A DNA stretch of 64,000 nt from a bacterium (GCA_028275345.1 JAPWUV010000010.1:1-64000); one strand, 5' to 3'. Numbered from the stretch's first letter, positions 42,709 through 52,354 are shown. Made by a program: numbers and translations. Notes: a model not told the origin generated them from the sequence alone.

Positions 42709-44268
42709 TCATTTCTGAAGCAGCATCTTCCCCACATGCACCTGACTTCCGGCCTCCACCCAGTAGAGATACACACCCGAAGGAAGGCCCTTCGCGTCGA
42801 ACACGACCTCGTGCGTCCCCGCTTCCTTCCGGCCATCGAGGAGAGTCGCCACCTTCTCCCCTCGGAGGTTCCACACCTCCACCCGGACCTGACTGGCCGA
42901 AGGCAGACCAAAGCGGATCGTGGTCACAGGGTTGAACGGGTTGGGATGGTTCTGCGATACGAAGAAATCCCTCGGCACATCGGAGCGTCGTGCGCTGATG
43001 CCCAACGGTACCTTCAGGGTTCCGCCTTCGAACGATATGGACGCGCCGGGACCCAAGGTGAAGGGAATCGTATTGTCGAACTCGCCCGCGATCAGGCGGA
43101 GAACGCCGTTGATCGTCGTGGGCTGGGACAGCGTCACCCCCGCCGGATTGTTGATGATGAGATCGCCCACCACCGTGGGCATCCGGGTGCTCGTGATCTG
43201 CGGACTCGTGCCATTGAAACCGAAACTCGCTCCCTCGGCCAGCGTCACGTTCCCCGTAACATTCGCGAAGATCTCGGCCACCCCGCCCGGGAGGGCCGTC
43301 AGGAGCGTAGCGCCCGGGTTGAGAACGAAAATCCCGCTTCCCGCCAGACGGCTCATTCCCATGTCCAGAGTGGTCCCGCTCTTCACTTCGATGGGCAGTG
43401 CAGTAATCGTGTTCCCCTCGCCCAGCTCCAGACGCTGCGTTCCGGCCTTGGCGAAGACGAATCGGGCCCCGCCAGGCGTTTGGGTGGAGCTTTGCGTCGT
43501 GGCATTGGACATCGAGAAATTCCCTTCGTACAGGTACCAGGTCGTCGTTCCGCCCGGCTGCGAGCCCCGGCTGATGGAGAAGTTCCCGCCGGTCACAACG
43601 ATGTTGCCGTAGTGATGGACCACAAACTTCGTTTGGGCATTGCTCGTCCCTTGAACTGCAAACGCCCCGCTCTCGACAATTACATCGCCTCGAATCGTGA
43701 CGATCGAGCTGTCCGCGGCCGGCGCCGTAGTGAGATACCAGCGGGCGTAACCCGTATTGACAACACGAATGTTACCGCGGATTGTCACGCCATTGAGGGC
43801 CATGTTCTGATTCGAGGACAGGGAAGGGGTATCGAACACGATGTGGTAATAACTCTGGTTTCGGTTCCCCGGTGCGGTGTTCTTTGTGCCGGTCATGAGC
43901 AGGGTCGAGCCATCTTCCCAGTTGATCGTGGGGATTCGTCCTCCGTCGCGATCGTGCTGGTAGATCCCGTCGTTGGCAATCGTGATGTTTCCATCCCCTC
44001 CGATGGCCCCCTGGTTCACCAATCGTCCCGTGATCGAGACCGGCACATTCACATAGACGGAATCGGTGCTCTGAACGGTGATGGTCTCGGCGCCGGTCGG
44101 TGGCGTAGAGGTGGCCACCCACGTGGAGCCGTTGAATCGCTGCCAGATTTGCGGATTGCTCCAATCGCCCGTGGCCCGCGTGCGAAAGTCTCCCACGGCC
44201 TGCCCGAAAGCGGCGCTGGCCACGGTCACCGCCGCAAAGATCACGAACCCGTTCACAAAGCGTCTCAT
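42709..44268 (-). CDS. secreted single-unit paralogue of the repeat protein, with sorting domain
   Basis: A 519-aa exported protein that is one unit of the neighbouring four-unit protein plus a sorting domain. Signal peptide (about 1-22, VASAAFGQ), opening GDWSNPQIWQRFNGSTW, then the shared HHYGNIVVTGGNFSISRGSQ and WYLYEGNFSMSNATTQ segments, and C-terminal FFVSQNHPNPFNPVT ... HVGKMLLQK. Start at the ATG at 44268 (GGGGAGGAATGCC before it); the longer frame extends 57 non-family residues upstream. It lies 63 bases before the four-unit gene and shows how that gene could have arisen by unit duplication. Confidence 0.85.
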   Translation of the reverse strand: MRRFVNGFVIFAAVTVASAAFGQAVGDFRTRATGDWSNPQIWQRFNGSTWVATSTPPTGAETITVQSTDSVYVNVPVSITGRLVNQGAIGGDGNITIANDGIYQHDRDGGRIPTINWEDGSTLLMTGTKNTAPGNRNQSYYHIVFDTPSLSSNQNMALNGVTIRGNIRVVNTGYARWYLTTAPAADSSIVTIRGDVIVESGAFAVQGTSNAQTKFVVHHYGNIVVTGGNFSISRGSQPGGTTTWYLYEGNFSMSNATTQSSTQTPGGARFVFAKAGTQRLELGEGNTITALPIEVKSGTTLDMGMSRLAGSGIFVLNPGATLLTALPGGVAEIFANVTGNVTLAEGASFGFNGTSPQITSTRMPTVVGDLIINNPAGVTLSQPTTINGVLRLIAGEFDNTIPFTLGPGASISFEGGTLKVPLGISARRSDVPRDFFVSQNHPNPFNPVTTIRFGLPSASQVRVEVWNLRGEKVATLLDGRKEAGTHEVVFDAKGLPSGVYLYWVEAGSQVHVGKMLLQK

Positions 44269-44330
44269 GGCATTCCTCCCCGTTTCGATTCGTTGCCCTT
44301 CCCCCGCGGGAGAACAGCCTTTCCCCAAGC

Positions 44331-45821
44331 TCACCGCTGGCTCGCCAACTCGTACGTCACCTGCCCGAGCACAACCAGCCCTTTCTGCACATTCTTGCTG
44401 ATTGCGCTGGACCAAATATCCTGGTACTTGAACTCCCAATGTTCCAAAGCCAGGTCGAAGCGGAATCCGCTCCTCGCAATTCCCAACCCGAGGGCGTACG
44501 CCGTGTAGGTCGCCGGCTCCCCCGGAAGGTGATTACCTTCCGGCTCGAATACCTCCGCCTCGCTGCGCATCCCGCCCCGGAGGGTGAGCCAGGGGGTCAC
44601 GCCGCACTCAACCCCAACCCGGAAGGGAGAGCTCGACAGCCAGGGCGAACTCTCTATCCCCCTCGCATCCACGTATTTTGCCGACTTGTACGGTCTCACC
44701 TCGTATTCGAACGCGAGAACCAGCCTCTCCTTAGGAACCACGGAGAGCGCCACCGTCCCGCGCCACGGCAACCTCAACCGATCTTCCCCGTCCATTGGCA
44801 TGCCCAAAAGAGCGGACTGGAGCTCTGCGGGTAGGTTTTGGGGCAACGAAATCTGCTCGGTGCGGTAGCTCCGCTTGATCTCGGAAGGGGGTTTCACGGA
44901 GAGGCCCAAGCTCACGTGCCGTCCGCTCAGTACGGCCCCGATATTCAGTTCGTACCCGCGGAAATCCGAGCTCCCGGTCCGGGTGAGGCGCCATCCGGCG
45001 GAATCGGCCCGGAAGGCGTTGGAAAAGAACGTGAGCCTGCCTCTTCCAACCTGCTGTTCGAAATCGTCGCTGCTGCCCCTGAGCAGCAACCCACTGACGC
45101 CGAAGGCAACGGGTTTGTCGTCCCAGGTGCCAGCCAGAGCAAATCCGTACCCCCAGATGGCCCCCTCGCGCGAGCGCGTCGTCTGATACCACTGCACGGG
45201 CAGCGGATTGTCATCCGTGGGTCGAGGGGTAGGCAAGGGCCTTTGGGAGAGAATGGAGGGATACAGCACATTGTTGTTCTGGTAGTAGTGGTGCAAATCG
45301 GCATGCGCCACAACCCCAGCTCCCGCTGTCAAATTGAGCTGGCCGAGGGTGACCGGCATCGCCATCATCAGGTGAAGGGGCCTTTGCCAGTTGTCCGAGT
45401 GCGTCCAATTCGGACCGATGTCATCGTACGGCCGCTGCACGGTGTCCGCGGGAGTGAACCCCGGCAGGTTCGGATTGGGTTCCGGGATCTTCCCTGTGAG
45501 CCCTTCAAGAAGCAGGCTCAGGTTCGGGTAATACCTCACCGGGGCGTAGTTCTGTTCCTGTTCAAGCCGTTCCGAGAACCACCAGCCCGCCACCGAGAGT
45601 TGCAGACCCCGTATCCTCTCCAACGCAGCCGGCTGGTTGAACATGGAGGCCGCATCCGGCGTGCCACGAAACGCGATGCCACCCATCCCGCGCGCCACAA
45701 CGGAGTGAAGTTCGGTGTGATTCACTCCTTGGAAGGTGAGAGGTCCCCCGTAGCCCTGCGCCTTCACCTCCTGAGCCACCAAGATCAGAAGCCCGCTGAG
45801 GATGATCTTCAGGTGTTTCAT
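44331..45821 (-). CDS. OmpP1/FadL-like outer-membrane transporter
   Basis: A 496-aa barrel protein. Signal peptide (1-21, ending EVKAQ), then RGMGGIAFRGTPDAASMFNQPAALERIRG, the FadL/OmpP1 start pattern (a glycine-rich A-x-D-A-S-x-x-x-NPA variant), and multiple strands with the SLGLSVKPPSEIKRSY segment. Members of this family carry hydrophobic or aromatic compounds across the outer membrane. It overlaps the PorV-like gene by four bases (ATGA), so it is coupled to it within unit c. It is longer and less conserved than E. coli FadL, so the ligand cannot be named. Confidence 0.78.
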   Translation of the reverse strand: MKHLKIILSGLLILVAQEVKAQGYGGPLTFQGVNHTELHSVVARGMGGIAFRGTPDAASMFNQPAALERIRGLQLSVAGWWFSERLEQEQNYAPVRYYPNLSLLLEGLTGKIPEPNPNLPGFTPADTVQRPYDDIGPNWTHSDNWQRPLHLMMAMPVTLGQLNLTAGAGVVAHADLHHYYQNNNVLYPSILSQRPLPTPRPTDDNPLPVQWYQTTRSREGAIWGYGFALAGTWDDKPVAFGVSGLLLRGSSDDFEQQVGRGRLTFFSNAFRADSAGWRLTRTGSSDFRGYELNIGAVLSGRHVSLGLSVKPPSEIKRSYRTEQISLPQNLPAELQSALLGMPMDGEDRLRLPWRGTVALSVVPKERLVLAFEYEVRPYKSAKYVDARGIESSPWLSSSPFRVGVECGVTPWLTLRGGMRSEAEVFEPEGNHLPGEPATYTAYALGLGIARSGFRFDLALEHWEFKYQDIWSSAISKNVQKGLVVLGQVTYELASQR

Positions 45822-46861
45822 GGCAGAGTCATTCCCACGCTGATCCGCTGCACATTGCCCAGGTACGTCCCCATGTCACCGTAGCTCCAGTCGAGCCTCA
45901 TCCGCAAGCCATCGACGGAGTACTTGATCCCCGCCCCAAGGGTGAGGCCGTCGTAGTCGTAATTGAACTTGTACCCTGCCCGCAGCGCCAGAAGGCCCCG
46001 GAATTCGTACTCCACCCCCAGATGCATCTGCTGATCGTAGTCGTTCGGATGGAAGATGTCGAATACCATCCCAAGCCGGTGCTCCTCGTGGTTGGGCAGG
46101 AGAAGCGCGTTCGGGCCGAGGAGATCGGCACCCACACCGAATCGGAACAAGAGCGGCACTGGATGAGACTCCTTCGCAAACTTCACGTTGGCGCCGAAGT
46201 TCTGCACCGATGATCCGATGTGGATCGTCCGGTAACCGGTGTTGTAGCGAATCCCGAAGTCAAAAAGGAGCCCCCCGGCCCACGTCTTCACCTGCTCGTA
46301 GACCCCCTGCCTCACCATTGCCGTCACTTCTCTCTCACTGAACAGGGACTGGTAGGCGTATTTCATCCCGATCCCGACGGAGAACTTGTCCGTCAATTCC
46401 CGGGCGTAGGATACCCCCAGCACAGCCCCGAAGGGGCGAAAGGTCCTCCCCGTGAAGCCGGGATGATCCGGGTCATTGATGTAGGGCCGAGCGTTGCTCG
46501 TCTCCTCGAACTCGCCGAAATCGACGTACTGCAGCTGGAACCCCAGCGCCCCGACTCCGCGTAGGGGGGTGGCAAGAGCCAGGGCCCCTTGCTGCGCGTC
46601 GAAGAGCCAATCCACGTAGGTGGTGAAGAATTCCGTGCCCTCGAGCTTCGAAAGGCCGGCGGGGTTCCAGAACACAGCCTCCGAACCGCAGGCCCACACG
46701 GAATAGGCCTCGCCGAGACCCGCCCCCCGTGCAGAGGGGATCACTTTGAGGAACTGCATGGAGGTACTGCCCACCTTCTGCGCCATGGCAGGTAGCGCCA
46801 CTTGCCAACACAGGAGCGCAAACGGCAGCAGCGCCTTTTTCGCCCATCGACGGATGTTCAT
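45818..46861 (-). CDS. PorV/PorQ-family outer-membrane protein (unit c)
   Basis: A 347-aa barrel protein. Signal peptide (about 1-26, LPAMAQ), then SMQFLKVIPSARGAGLGEAYSV and AVFWNPAGLSKLEG, the clearest PorV signature in the window (FL-x3-PSARGAGLGEA). Ends VQRISVGMTLP. Homologue of the 30533 protein of unit b. Start taken as ATG at 46861; a GTG two codons earlier is possible. It follows the secreted 742-aa protein by 19 bases and overlaps the FadL-like gene by four. Confidence 0.88.
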   Translation of the reverse strand: MNIRRWAKKALLPFALLCWQVALPAMAQKVGSTSMQFLKVIPSARGAGLGEAYSVWACGSEAVFWNPAGLSKLEGTEFFTTYVDWLFDAQQGALALATPLRGVGALGFQLQYVDFGEFEETSNARPYINDPDHPGFTGRTFRPFGAVLGVSYARELTDKFSVGIGMKYAYQSLFSEREVTAMVRQGVYEQVKTWAGGLLFDFGIRYNTGYRTIHIGSSVQNFGANVKFAKESHPVPLLFRFGVGADLLGPNALLLPNHEEHRLGMVFDIFHPNDYDQQMHLGVEYEFRGLLALRAGYKFNYDYDGLTLGAGIKYSVDGLRMRLDWSYGDMGTYLGNVQRISVGMTLP

Positions 46862-46880
46862 TCCCACCGTTCCATCCCCT

Positions 46881-49109
46881 TCAATGGATCACCACGAATT
46901 TGCCACTGGAACGATCGCCGGTGTCGAGGTCTTCGACCACGAAGTAGTACACGCCCGAGGCAATCAGCTGATTGTTGACGCTCAGCTGATACCAGGTATT
47001 GCCGAAGGTCTCCCGCTCATGCCGGATGGTCATGACCAGCTGCCCGGTGTACGAGAAGATGCGGATCACGCAACGCTTCGTGAGCCCCATGAACTGGATC
47101 CGGTCCCCGATCTCACCGCCCGGATCCGAGCCGGTCAGGCCGCTGGTCACAATCAGGGGGTTGGGCACCACGTACACCTTACCCAGTCTCTGGGCAGGAG
47201 GAGCCTGGGTCTCGTGAAGGGTGAGGTTCGTCATGCCGCTCTTCCCGCCGAGCTCGTCCACGGAGACCACGGCGTACGCCACGTTCTCCCCGAGATCGCT
47301 GTAGGGGTCCAACACGGAGTACTCGCCGTTCTTGAAATACCTCGGATCCCGGATGCCTACCGAGTCGATCACTGTCCACGGGCCAAGGGGATGAGGAGCC
47401 CGCAGGACCAAATAGTGATGCAAAGGAGCGCGGAGGCGCGGGCAGGAGAAGCCTTCGACCTCCGGTCCCCAGACGATACGGTTGGCCGCGCCGTGCGTGT
47501 CTTCCACACGGATGGCTGGAGCCGGGAAGGGGATGGGCACCGTGTCGTAGCGTCCCCTGGGAGGAGCCTCTTCTGGCTTGTATTGGAGGGTGTCGTACTT
47601 CATGAGCGGGCGTCCGGTGTACATTTGAATGGCCCGGTCCGCCACGTCGCGGATGGACACCACTCCCGGCGTCACGTACCACGGCAGGGGATGATGCTGG
47701 AGGTAGTCGCTGCCGATGTAGTCCTTGGTACCCAGGTAGTCATAGTGAAGCCGCTTGTACCAGCTGGGCACGGGGTGGAAGTAGAACCCGGCGTCCACCC
47801 CGGCCCGGATGTTTCCTCCCAGGTCCTTGTAGATGCTGTCCGAGGCTACCCCCGGGCCATAACCCACAACTTCCGCCACTGCGAAATGGATCGTCTCCCC
47901 TGGGGGCAAGCGATAGGGGTAGAAGCCGTACGCCCGGTTGACCGGCTGCCACCAGGAGAGATTGACCGACCCCTTCGTCCGGCCCTTCCAGTAAGGCCAC
48001 AGGCTCGCATCGAACTGCTGGCAGAAGATGGTCGAATCCTTCGTCCCTTGCCAGATGGCCGTCTTCCGCTGCAGGGTCGGATCCATCCAGGTGCTGATCT
48101 TGGTCTCGGGGAGGTTACCGTTCTCGTAGCGGAGAAGGAAGGGCTGCTTGGCCTTCCCGTTCTCGTCCCACATCCCGGCGCTGTCGGTGGTGGCCAGGAA
48201 GACCTGCTTGGTCTGATCGCGTCGGCTCAGATGCTCGTAGTCGTAGTGGAGCACCATAATGCCCACAGCTTGGGGGGAATTCAGCCCGCCCCGATCGCCC
48301 GGCTTGGACCACTCCTCGAAGAACACCGGGTCCGGCAGTCCATCCCGCTCGTGATTGTAGCTCAGCCAGCGTCTGAGGTCGAAGCGGGCGAAATGATCGC
48401 CCAGCCCTGCAGGGGGCTGCCCCCGGAACGCGCTTTCCGTCCAATTCCCGTGATTTCGTTGATAACCGAACATGGAGGGGGCAAAGGAACAGGCGAAGGT
48501 GATGAACAGATCCGAGATGGTGTCGCTGCTCACATTCTTAAACTCGTACTCGTAGATGATGAAGCTGTCGTAGCCCGGGAAGCTCCAGGCCCGGCTGGTG
48601 CGGGTCACCCGGATCCCCACGGGGGTGTCCCACTCGGAGATGATGATCTCCTCCGCTTCGTCGGGATTGTACGCGGGATTCAACTCCCCCGTGGCCAGAA
48701 CGGGATAGTTCTCCTTCCGCTCGATGCGGATGGGAACGCTGTACACACCCACCACCGGCACCGATTCCCCGTTGGGATTGGAGACGGCTCCGCAAAAGGC
48801 ATACTTCCTCCCGCTGGGACGCGTCCCGGCCAACCAGATGCCGCTCCCGAAGGAGTTGTGCTGGCCCGGGTAGTTCCGCCGATCCAAGATCATGCTCGAA
48901 TAGGGGGGCCACTCCAGCGAAGGCATCCCCGGCTGGACGGTGCCCCCCGCACTGTAGGCTCGGCCCAGTTCCCCCGTGTTGAACACCGTCTGATGCAGCA
49001 TCCCCCGCGTGTGGACGCGCCAATCTCGCTGCTGGGCCATCGCCACTCCGCTCAGGCCCAACAGGAGAGCTTGCAGGGTCAAAACCACAGGACTGATCTT
49101 CCGCAGCAT
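46881..49109 (-). CDS. secreted multidomain protein with C-terminal sorting-like domain (unit c)
   Basis: A 742-aa exported protein. Signal peptide (1-25, LSGVAMAQ), N-terminal domain with GSGIWLAGTRPSG and the DSFIIYEYEFKNVSSDTISDLFITF segment shared with the unit b protein, a fibronectin-III-like part (about 545-640, containing AAPLHHYLVLRA-type strands), and a C-terminal region with YVVPNPLIV and GQLVMTIRHE, ending SGKFVVIH, which resembles a FlgD-Ig/sorting domain. It is the positional counterpart of the 31592 gene. It is twelve bases after the TonB receptor stop, so the two are co-translated. Function unknown. Confidence 0.82.
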   Translation of the reverse strand: MLRKISPVVLTLQALLLGLSGVAMAQQRDWRVHTRGMLHQTVFNTGELGRAYSAGGTVQPGMPSLEWPPYSSMILDRRNYPGQHNSFGSGIWLAGTRPSGRKYAFCGAVSNPNGESVPVVGVYSVPIRIERKENYPVLATGELNPAYNPDEAEEIIISEWDTPVGIRVTRTSRAWSFPGYDSFIIYEYEFKNVSSDTISDLFITFACSFAPSMFGYQRNHGNWTESAFRGQPPAGLGDHFARFDLRRWLSYNHERDGLPDPVFFEEWSKPGDRGGLNSPQAVGIMVLHYDYEHLSRRDQTKQVFLATTDSAGMWDENGKAKQPFLLRYENGNLPETKISTWMDPTLQRKTAIWQGTKDSTIFCQQFDASLWPYWKGRTKGSVNLSWWQPVNRAYGFYPYRLPPGETIHFAVAEVVGYGPGVASDSIYKDLGGNIRAGVDAGFYFHPVPSWYKRLHYDYLGTKDYIGSDYLQHHPLPWYVTPGVVSIRDVADRAIQMYTGRPLMKYDTLQYKPEEAPPRGRYDTVPIPFPAPAIRVEDTHGAANRIVWGPEVEGFSCPRLRAPLHHYLVLRAPHPLGPWTVIDSVGIRDPRYFKNGEYSVLDPYSDLGENVAYAVVSVDELGGKSGMTNLTLHETQAPPAQRLGKVYVVPNPLIVTSGLTGSDPGGEIGDRIQFMGLTKRCVIRIFSYTGQLVMTIRHERETFGNTWYQLSVNNQLIASGVYYFVVEDLDTGDRSSGKFVVIH

Positions 49110-49121
49110 AGGTCAGGCTCC

Positions 49122-52010
49122 TCAGAACTCGAACACGATGCCGAACTGGAAGGACCGGGGTTGATTCTCGTAGATCAAGAAGGACTGATCGATGCTGAAG
49201 GGGCCCTGCCTGCCCTTGTCCCACCAGTAGCGGACCCCGTTCTGTTTGTCGTCAATCGGGTACCGCTCATAATACTGGAGCGGGAGATTCGGGTTTGTGG
49301 CCGTGGGCCTCTGGAAGAGATAGTCGTAGTTCAGGATCTTGTTGTTGAAAAGGTTGTAAACTTCGCAGTAAATGCGGGCTTGCGTGCCCAGAAACCTGCG
49401 CAGGCTCTTGGTCACCCGCAAGTCGGTGTTGTACTCGGCCGGAGCCCGTTTTGTGTTGATCAACCGGATGTCGAAGGGGGAGGTATAGGGTCGGCCGCTG
49501 CGGATGGTTGAGTAGATGGAGACATTGACATCCGACAAAGGCCTCCTCCCAAGAAGGCGCGGTCCGAACTCCTTGCCCGTGTTGTAGGAGAGGGCAATGA
49601 CCACATTGTGCGTCCGGTCGAAGTCCAGGATGATATCCCGGGTGGGCACATTGGTGAGATCGGTGGTCACCACGTTGCTGGTGTCCCGGTTGAAGATCGG
49701 CGTGGCGGCTGTCGCCGTCGCGCTCTTCCCGGTGGCGTAGCCGTACTGGTAATTGATCGAGCCGGTCAAGGCCCCTCTCCGCTTGCTCAACATGATGCGG
49801 AAGCCCCGAATGTCCGCGTAGTCGAGGTTGAAGTAGCTGCTCACCGTGTAGCCGGCCCTCTGGTCCACGAAGTTGGCCTGCTCCACCAGGTGCTTCACAT
49901 CCTTGTAGTAGCCGCTCACATCCAGAGTGAAGCCATTTCCCAGGGACTGCACCACGCCCACATCATAGCTATTGGTGGTCTCCGGCTCCAGCTTCGGGTT
50001 CCCGAGGATGACCGGGTCGTTCAGCCGCTGACCCAGGCGCTGCGAAACGATGTACTGAAAGGCCGGCCGTTGCATGAACGCCCCGTAGTTCAAGTGAAAG
50101 ACAGTGCCTACGGAGACCGGGAACGAGATGCCGATGCGCGGCTGAAGGCGGGTATACATCGGCGCCTTCTCGGTCTTCCCTTTCGCGGGATGGAAGCGCC
50201 CGGTGGAATCCGGATCCCCGAAGGGGGTGTAAAGATCGGTGTAATACTCCTTGCCCGCGTACCAGAGGTCGAATCGCAGTCCCACGTTGGCGATCATCCC
50301 CTCGAACTCCATCTTGTCCTGGACGTAGGCCGCAGCCTCGAAGGGATGCGCCTTGTACTGTTCCACCTGACGGGTCGAGCGAATCCCGAGGAAGTTGTTC
50401 ACATCGATCCGGTAGGTATTCACCTGCACGCCAGCGCTCAAAAGATGAGACTTGGTGATCTGGTCGTTGAGGCTGCCTTCGAAGGAGATCGTTCGCGTCT
50501 TCTGATGGAGGAAATTGTCGTACCCAAGCTGGTAGTTCAGCATGTCCGGCGAATTGTTATTGGGGAAAGCGATCGTCCCCACAACCCAGTTCACGTCCAC
50601 GGACTCCGGTAGGGTATTCGGCACCGGCGTGGAGCCCTGGTAATTGTTGGTGAACAGAGAATTCAGTTTGAGCTCGAGGTAGGCACTGGCGCTGAACATC
50701 TTCGTGAACCGCATGCCCAGCTGGGCGTTGACCCGCTTTCTTTGCTGGATGCCCGTAATCCGATCCCAGAGCCAGCGCTGGTAACCACTGACGCTGTTTG
50801 AACCGGGGAATACGTTCGTCCGCTGATGCGAAATCCCGCCGCTCAGGCGGAGTGTGGAAGACGTTCCCAGATCACTGACCACGTTCCCCATTGCCTGGTA
50901 TTCTACGTTCGGCTGCTCCGTGGGGAACACGGGCCATTCCCGGTCGGCCCGCAGAGCTACGAACATCCGCATCCAGTTGTTAATGGGCCCACCTGTGGCG
51001 AGCTCCACGAGATGATCGACCTCGTTTCCATATTCGCGGCCGATGTCCCTCCGGCTCTGCAACCACAACGCCTTGGCAACCGCCACCTGGACCAGCGTGT
51101 CGCCGCGGAAGTAGCTCGTCAAACCGGAGCCCATCGAGCCGTAGTATGGCTGCCGGAGATCGGAACTGGGATCGCCGCGTAGCCATGTGATGTCCTGCAG
51201 GAGAAGCTGCAAGTAGGGATTCGCATTGGGATCGTAGACGCTCGGGCCGAAGTGTTTCCGCCCCGGCGCCCTCGCCCGGAGCTCGACCCGAGTGCGCCAG
51301 TTGCGTCGGTCCCCCTCCTTCATGGAGATGTTCACCACGCCGGACTGGGCGTTTCCGTACTGCGCCCCGAAACCGCTGGTGATGACCTCCACCTCCTCCA
51401 CGGCACTCATGATGGGGAGAAATGCGGCCGAGCGGTCCAGGGGGTTTACAATCCCCAGGCCTTGGAGAATGTAGTACTCTTCTCCGGTCCGCCCACCCCG
51501 GAAGTGACCGTCCACCACATCCGCGGTGAGGTTGATGACATCCCCGATATTCCTCACGCCGGGCAACATCTCCACTTCGTCGAACCGGAGGACGGCGCTC
51601 GTCGAGGTCTTGTCGCGCTCGACATCGGGCCGGACCGCCTGGATCACTACTTCCCGCATCTCAAGCACTTTCTGCGGAAGCTGGAAGTCCACGCGAGTGG
51701 TCTTGCCCGCATTGACGATGACGTTCACGACGGTGACCGTCTCATACCCGATCATCGAGGCGCGGACCTCGTATCGGCCCGGTGGCACGCTCAGGATGAA
51801 GTAGTCGCCTTGCTCATCCGCCGCCGCCCCCATGGTGCTCCCGACGATCACCACGTTGGCCCCCGGTAACGGCTCCCCTGTCTGCGCATCGCGGACAGAC
51901 CCGGCGATCTTCCCGACGTTTTGGGCCTGAGCCGTCAGCCAGGGAAAACCGGCCAACACGGCTACAAGAAGAAACAGCCCGAACCCTCGCCTCTTCCACG
52001 CCACGGGCAT
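49122..52010 (-). CDS. TonB-dependent outer-membrane receptor (unit c)
   Basis: A 962-aa receptor. Signal peptide (about 1-30, WLTAQAQ), carboxypeptidase-like domain (about 32-110, KIAGSVRDAQTGEPLPGANVVIVG ... VRASMIGYE), plug with GFGAQYGNAQSGVVNISMKEG (about 225-245), and a barrel ending SFQFGIVFEF. Start chosen as the ATG at 52010 because GGAGGGTAGGGAA precedes it and a proper signal peptide follows; two earlier ATGs extend the frame by 28 residues. It leads unit c, whose promoter region holds three direct repeats at 52207 and faces the divergent sensor kinase gene. Confidence 0.92.
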   Translation of the reverse strand: MPVAWKRRGFGLFLLVAVLAGFPWLTAQAQNVGKIAGSVRDAQTGEPLPGANVVIVGSTMGAAADEQGDYFILSVPPGRYEVRASMIGYETVTVVNVIVNAGKTTRVDFQLPQKVLEMREVVIQAVRPDVERDKTSTSAVLRFDEVEMLPGVRNIGDVINLTADVVDGHFRGGRTGEEYYILQGLGIVNPLDRSAAFLPIMSAVEEVEVITSGFGAQYGNAQSGVVNISMKEGDRRNWRTRVELRARAPGRKHFGPSVYDPNANPYLQLLLQDITWLRGDPSSDLRQPYYGSMGSGLTSYFRGDTLVQVAVAKALWLQSRRDIGREYGNEVDHLVELATGGPINNWMRMFVALRADREWPVFPTEQPNVEYQAMGNVVSDLGTSSTLRLSGGISHQRTNVFPGSNSVSGYQRWLWDRITGIQQRKRVNAQLGMRFTKMFSASAYLELKLNSLFTNNYQGSTPVPNTLPESVDVNWVVGTIAFPNNNSPDMLNYQLGYDNFLHQKTRTISFEGSLNDQITKSHLLSAGVQVNTYRIDVNNFLGIRSTRQVEQYKAHPFEAAAYVQDKMEFEGMIANVGLRFDLWYAGKEYYTDLYTPFGDPDSTGRFHPAKGKTEKAPMYTRLQPRIGISFPVSVGTVFHLNYGAFMQRPAFQYIVSQRLGQRLNDPVILGNPKLEPETTNSYDVGVVQSLGNGFTLDVSGYYKDVKHLVEQANFVDQRAGYTVSSYFNLDYADIRGFRIMLSKRRGALTGSINYQYGYATGKSATATAATPIFNRDTSNVVTTDLTNVPTRDIILDFDRTHNVVIALSYNTGKEFGPRLLGRRPLSDVNVSIYSTIRSGRPYTSPFDIRLINTKRAPAEYNTDLRVTKSLRRFLGTQARIYCEVYNLFNNKILNYDYLFQRPTATNPNLPLQYYERYPIDDKQNGVRYWWDKGRQGPFSIDQSFLIYENQPRSFQFGIVFEF

Positions 52011-52206
52011 TTCCCTACCCTCCACAACGGCCGCGAAGGAATTGGAAGTCCGCCGCTTCATTCGGCTGCCTCTTGCCTTGGTAAGCCGGTCCACTGAGAA
52101 CCTGTTACCACCCCGCGCTTCCCCACTTGGTATCGCGTGCGCGCGCTCTGCAACTGGTCAAATTTAAGCTTAATCCTCCCCTCGACGCAAGCAAGAGGGA
52201 TTGTGT

Positions 52207-52256
52207 GAGCGGCAAAATGGGAGTGTGAGCGGCAAATGGGGCCTGCAAACGGCACT
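52207..52256 (-). promoter_or_regulatory. direct-repeat operator upstream of unit c (LytTR-like boxes)
   Basis: Plus-strand copies GAGCGGCAA (52207-52215), GAGCGGCAA (52227-52235) and AAACGGCAC (52247-52255), each 20 bases apart. They lie in the 417-base divergent region between the TonB receptor and the sensor kinase genes; TAAATT (52166-52161, leftward) about 40 bases downstream is a possible -10 for the receptor. The rest of the region holds the kinase promoter only. Confidence 0.8.
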
Positions 52257-52354
52257 TTCTTGCCCCTCGCAGACCCCGAGGGGAAGTCCCCCTGCCTCCC
52301 GAGGTCCGGCATGGGCGCGGACCGAGCCCTGGCGCCCGAAGGGCCACAAAGGGA

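Noticed and set aside
46746-49511. 921-codon rightward open frame antisense to the secreted protein and TonB receptor genes of unit c
   Set aside because: It has no family resemblance, its composition (His/Pro/Arg/Gly-rich) is that of a reversed GC-rich gene, and the leftward frames have signal peptides, ribosome sites and domains.
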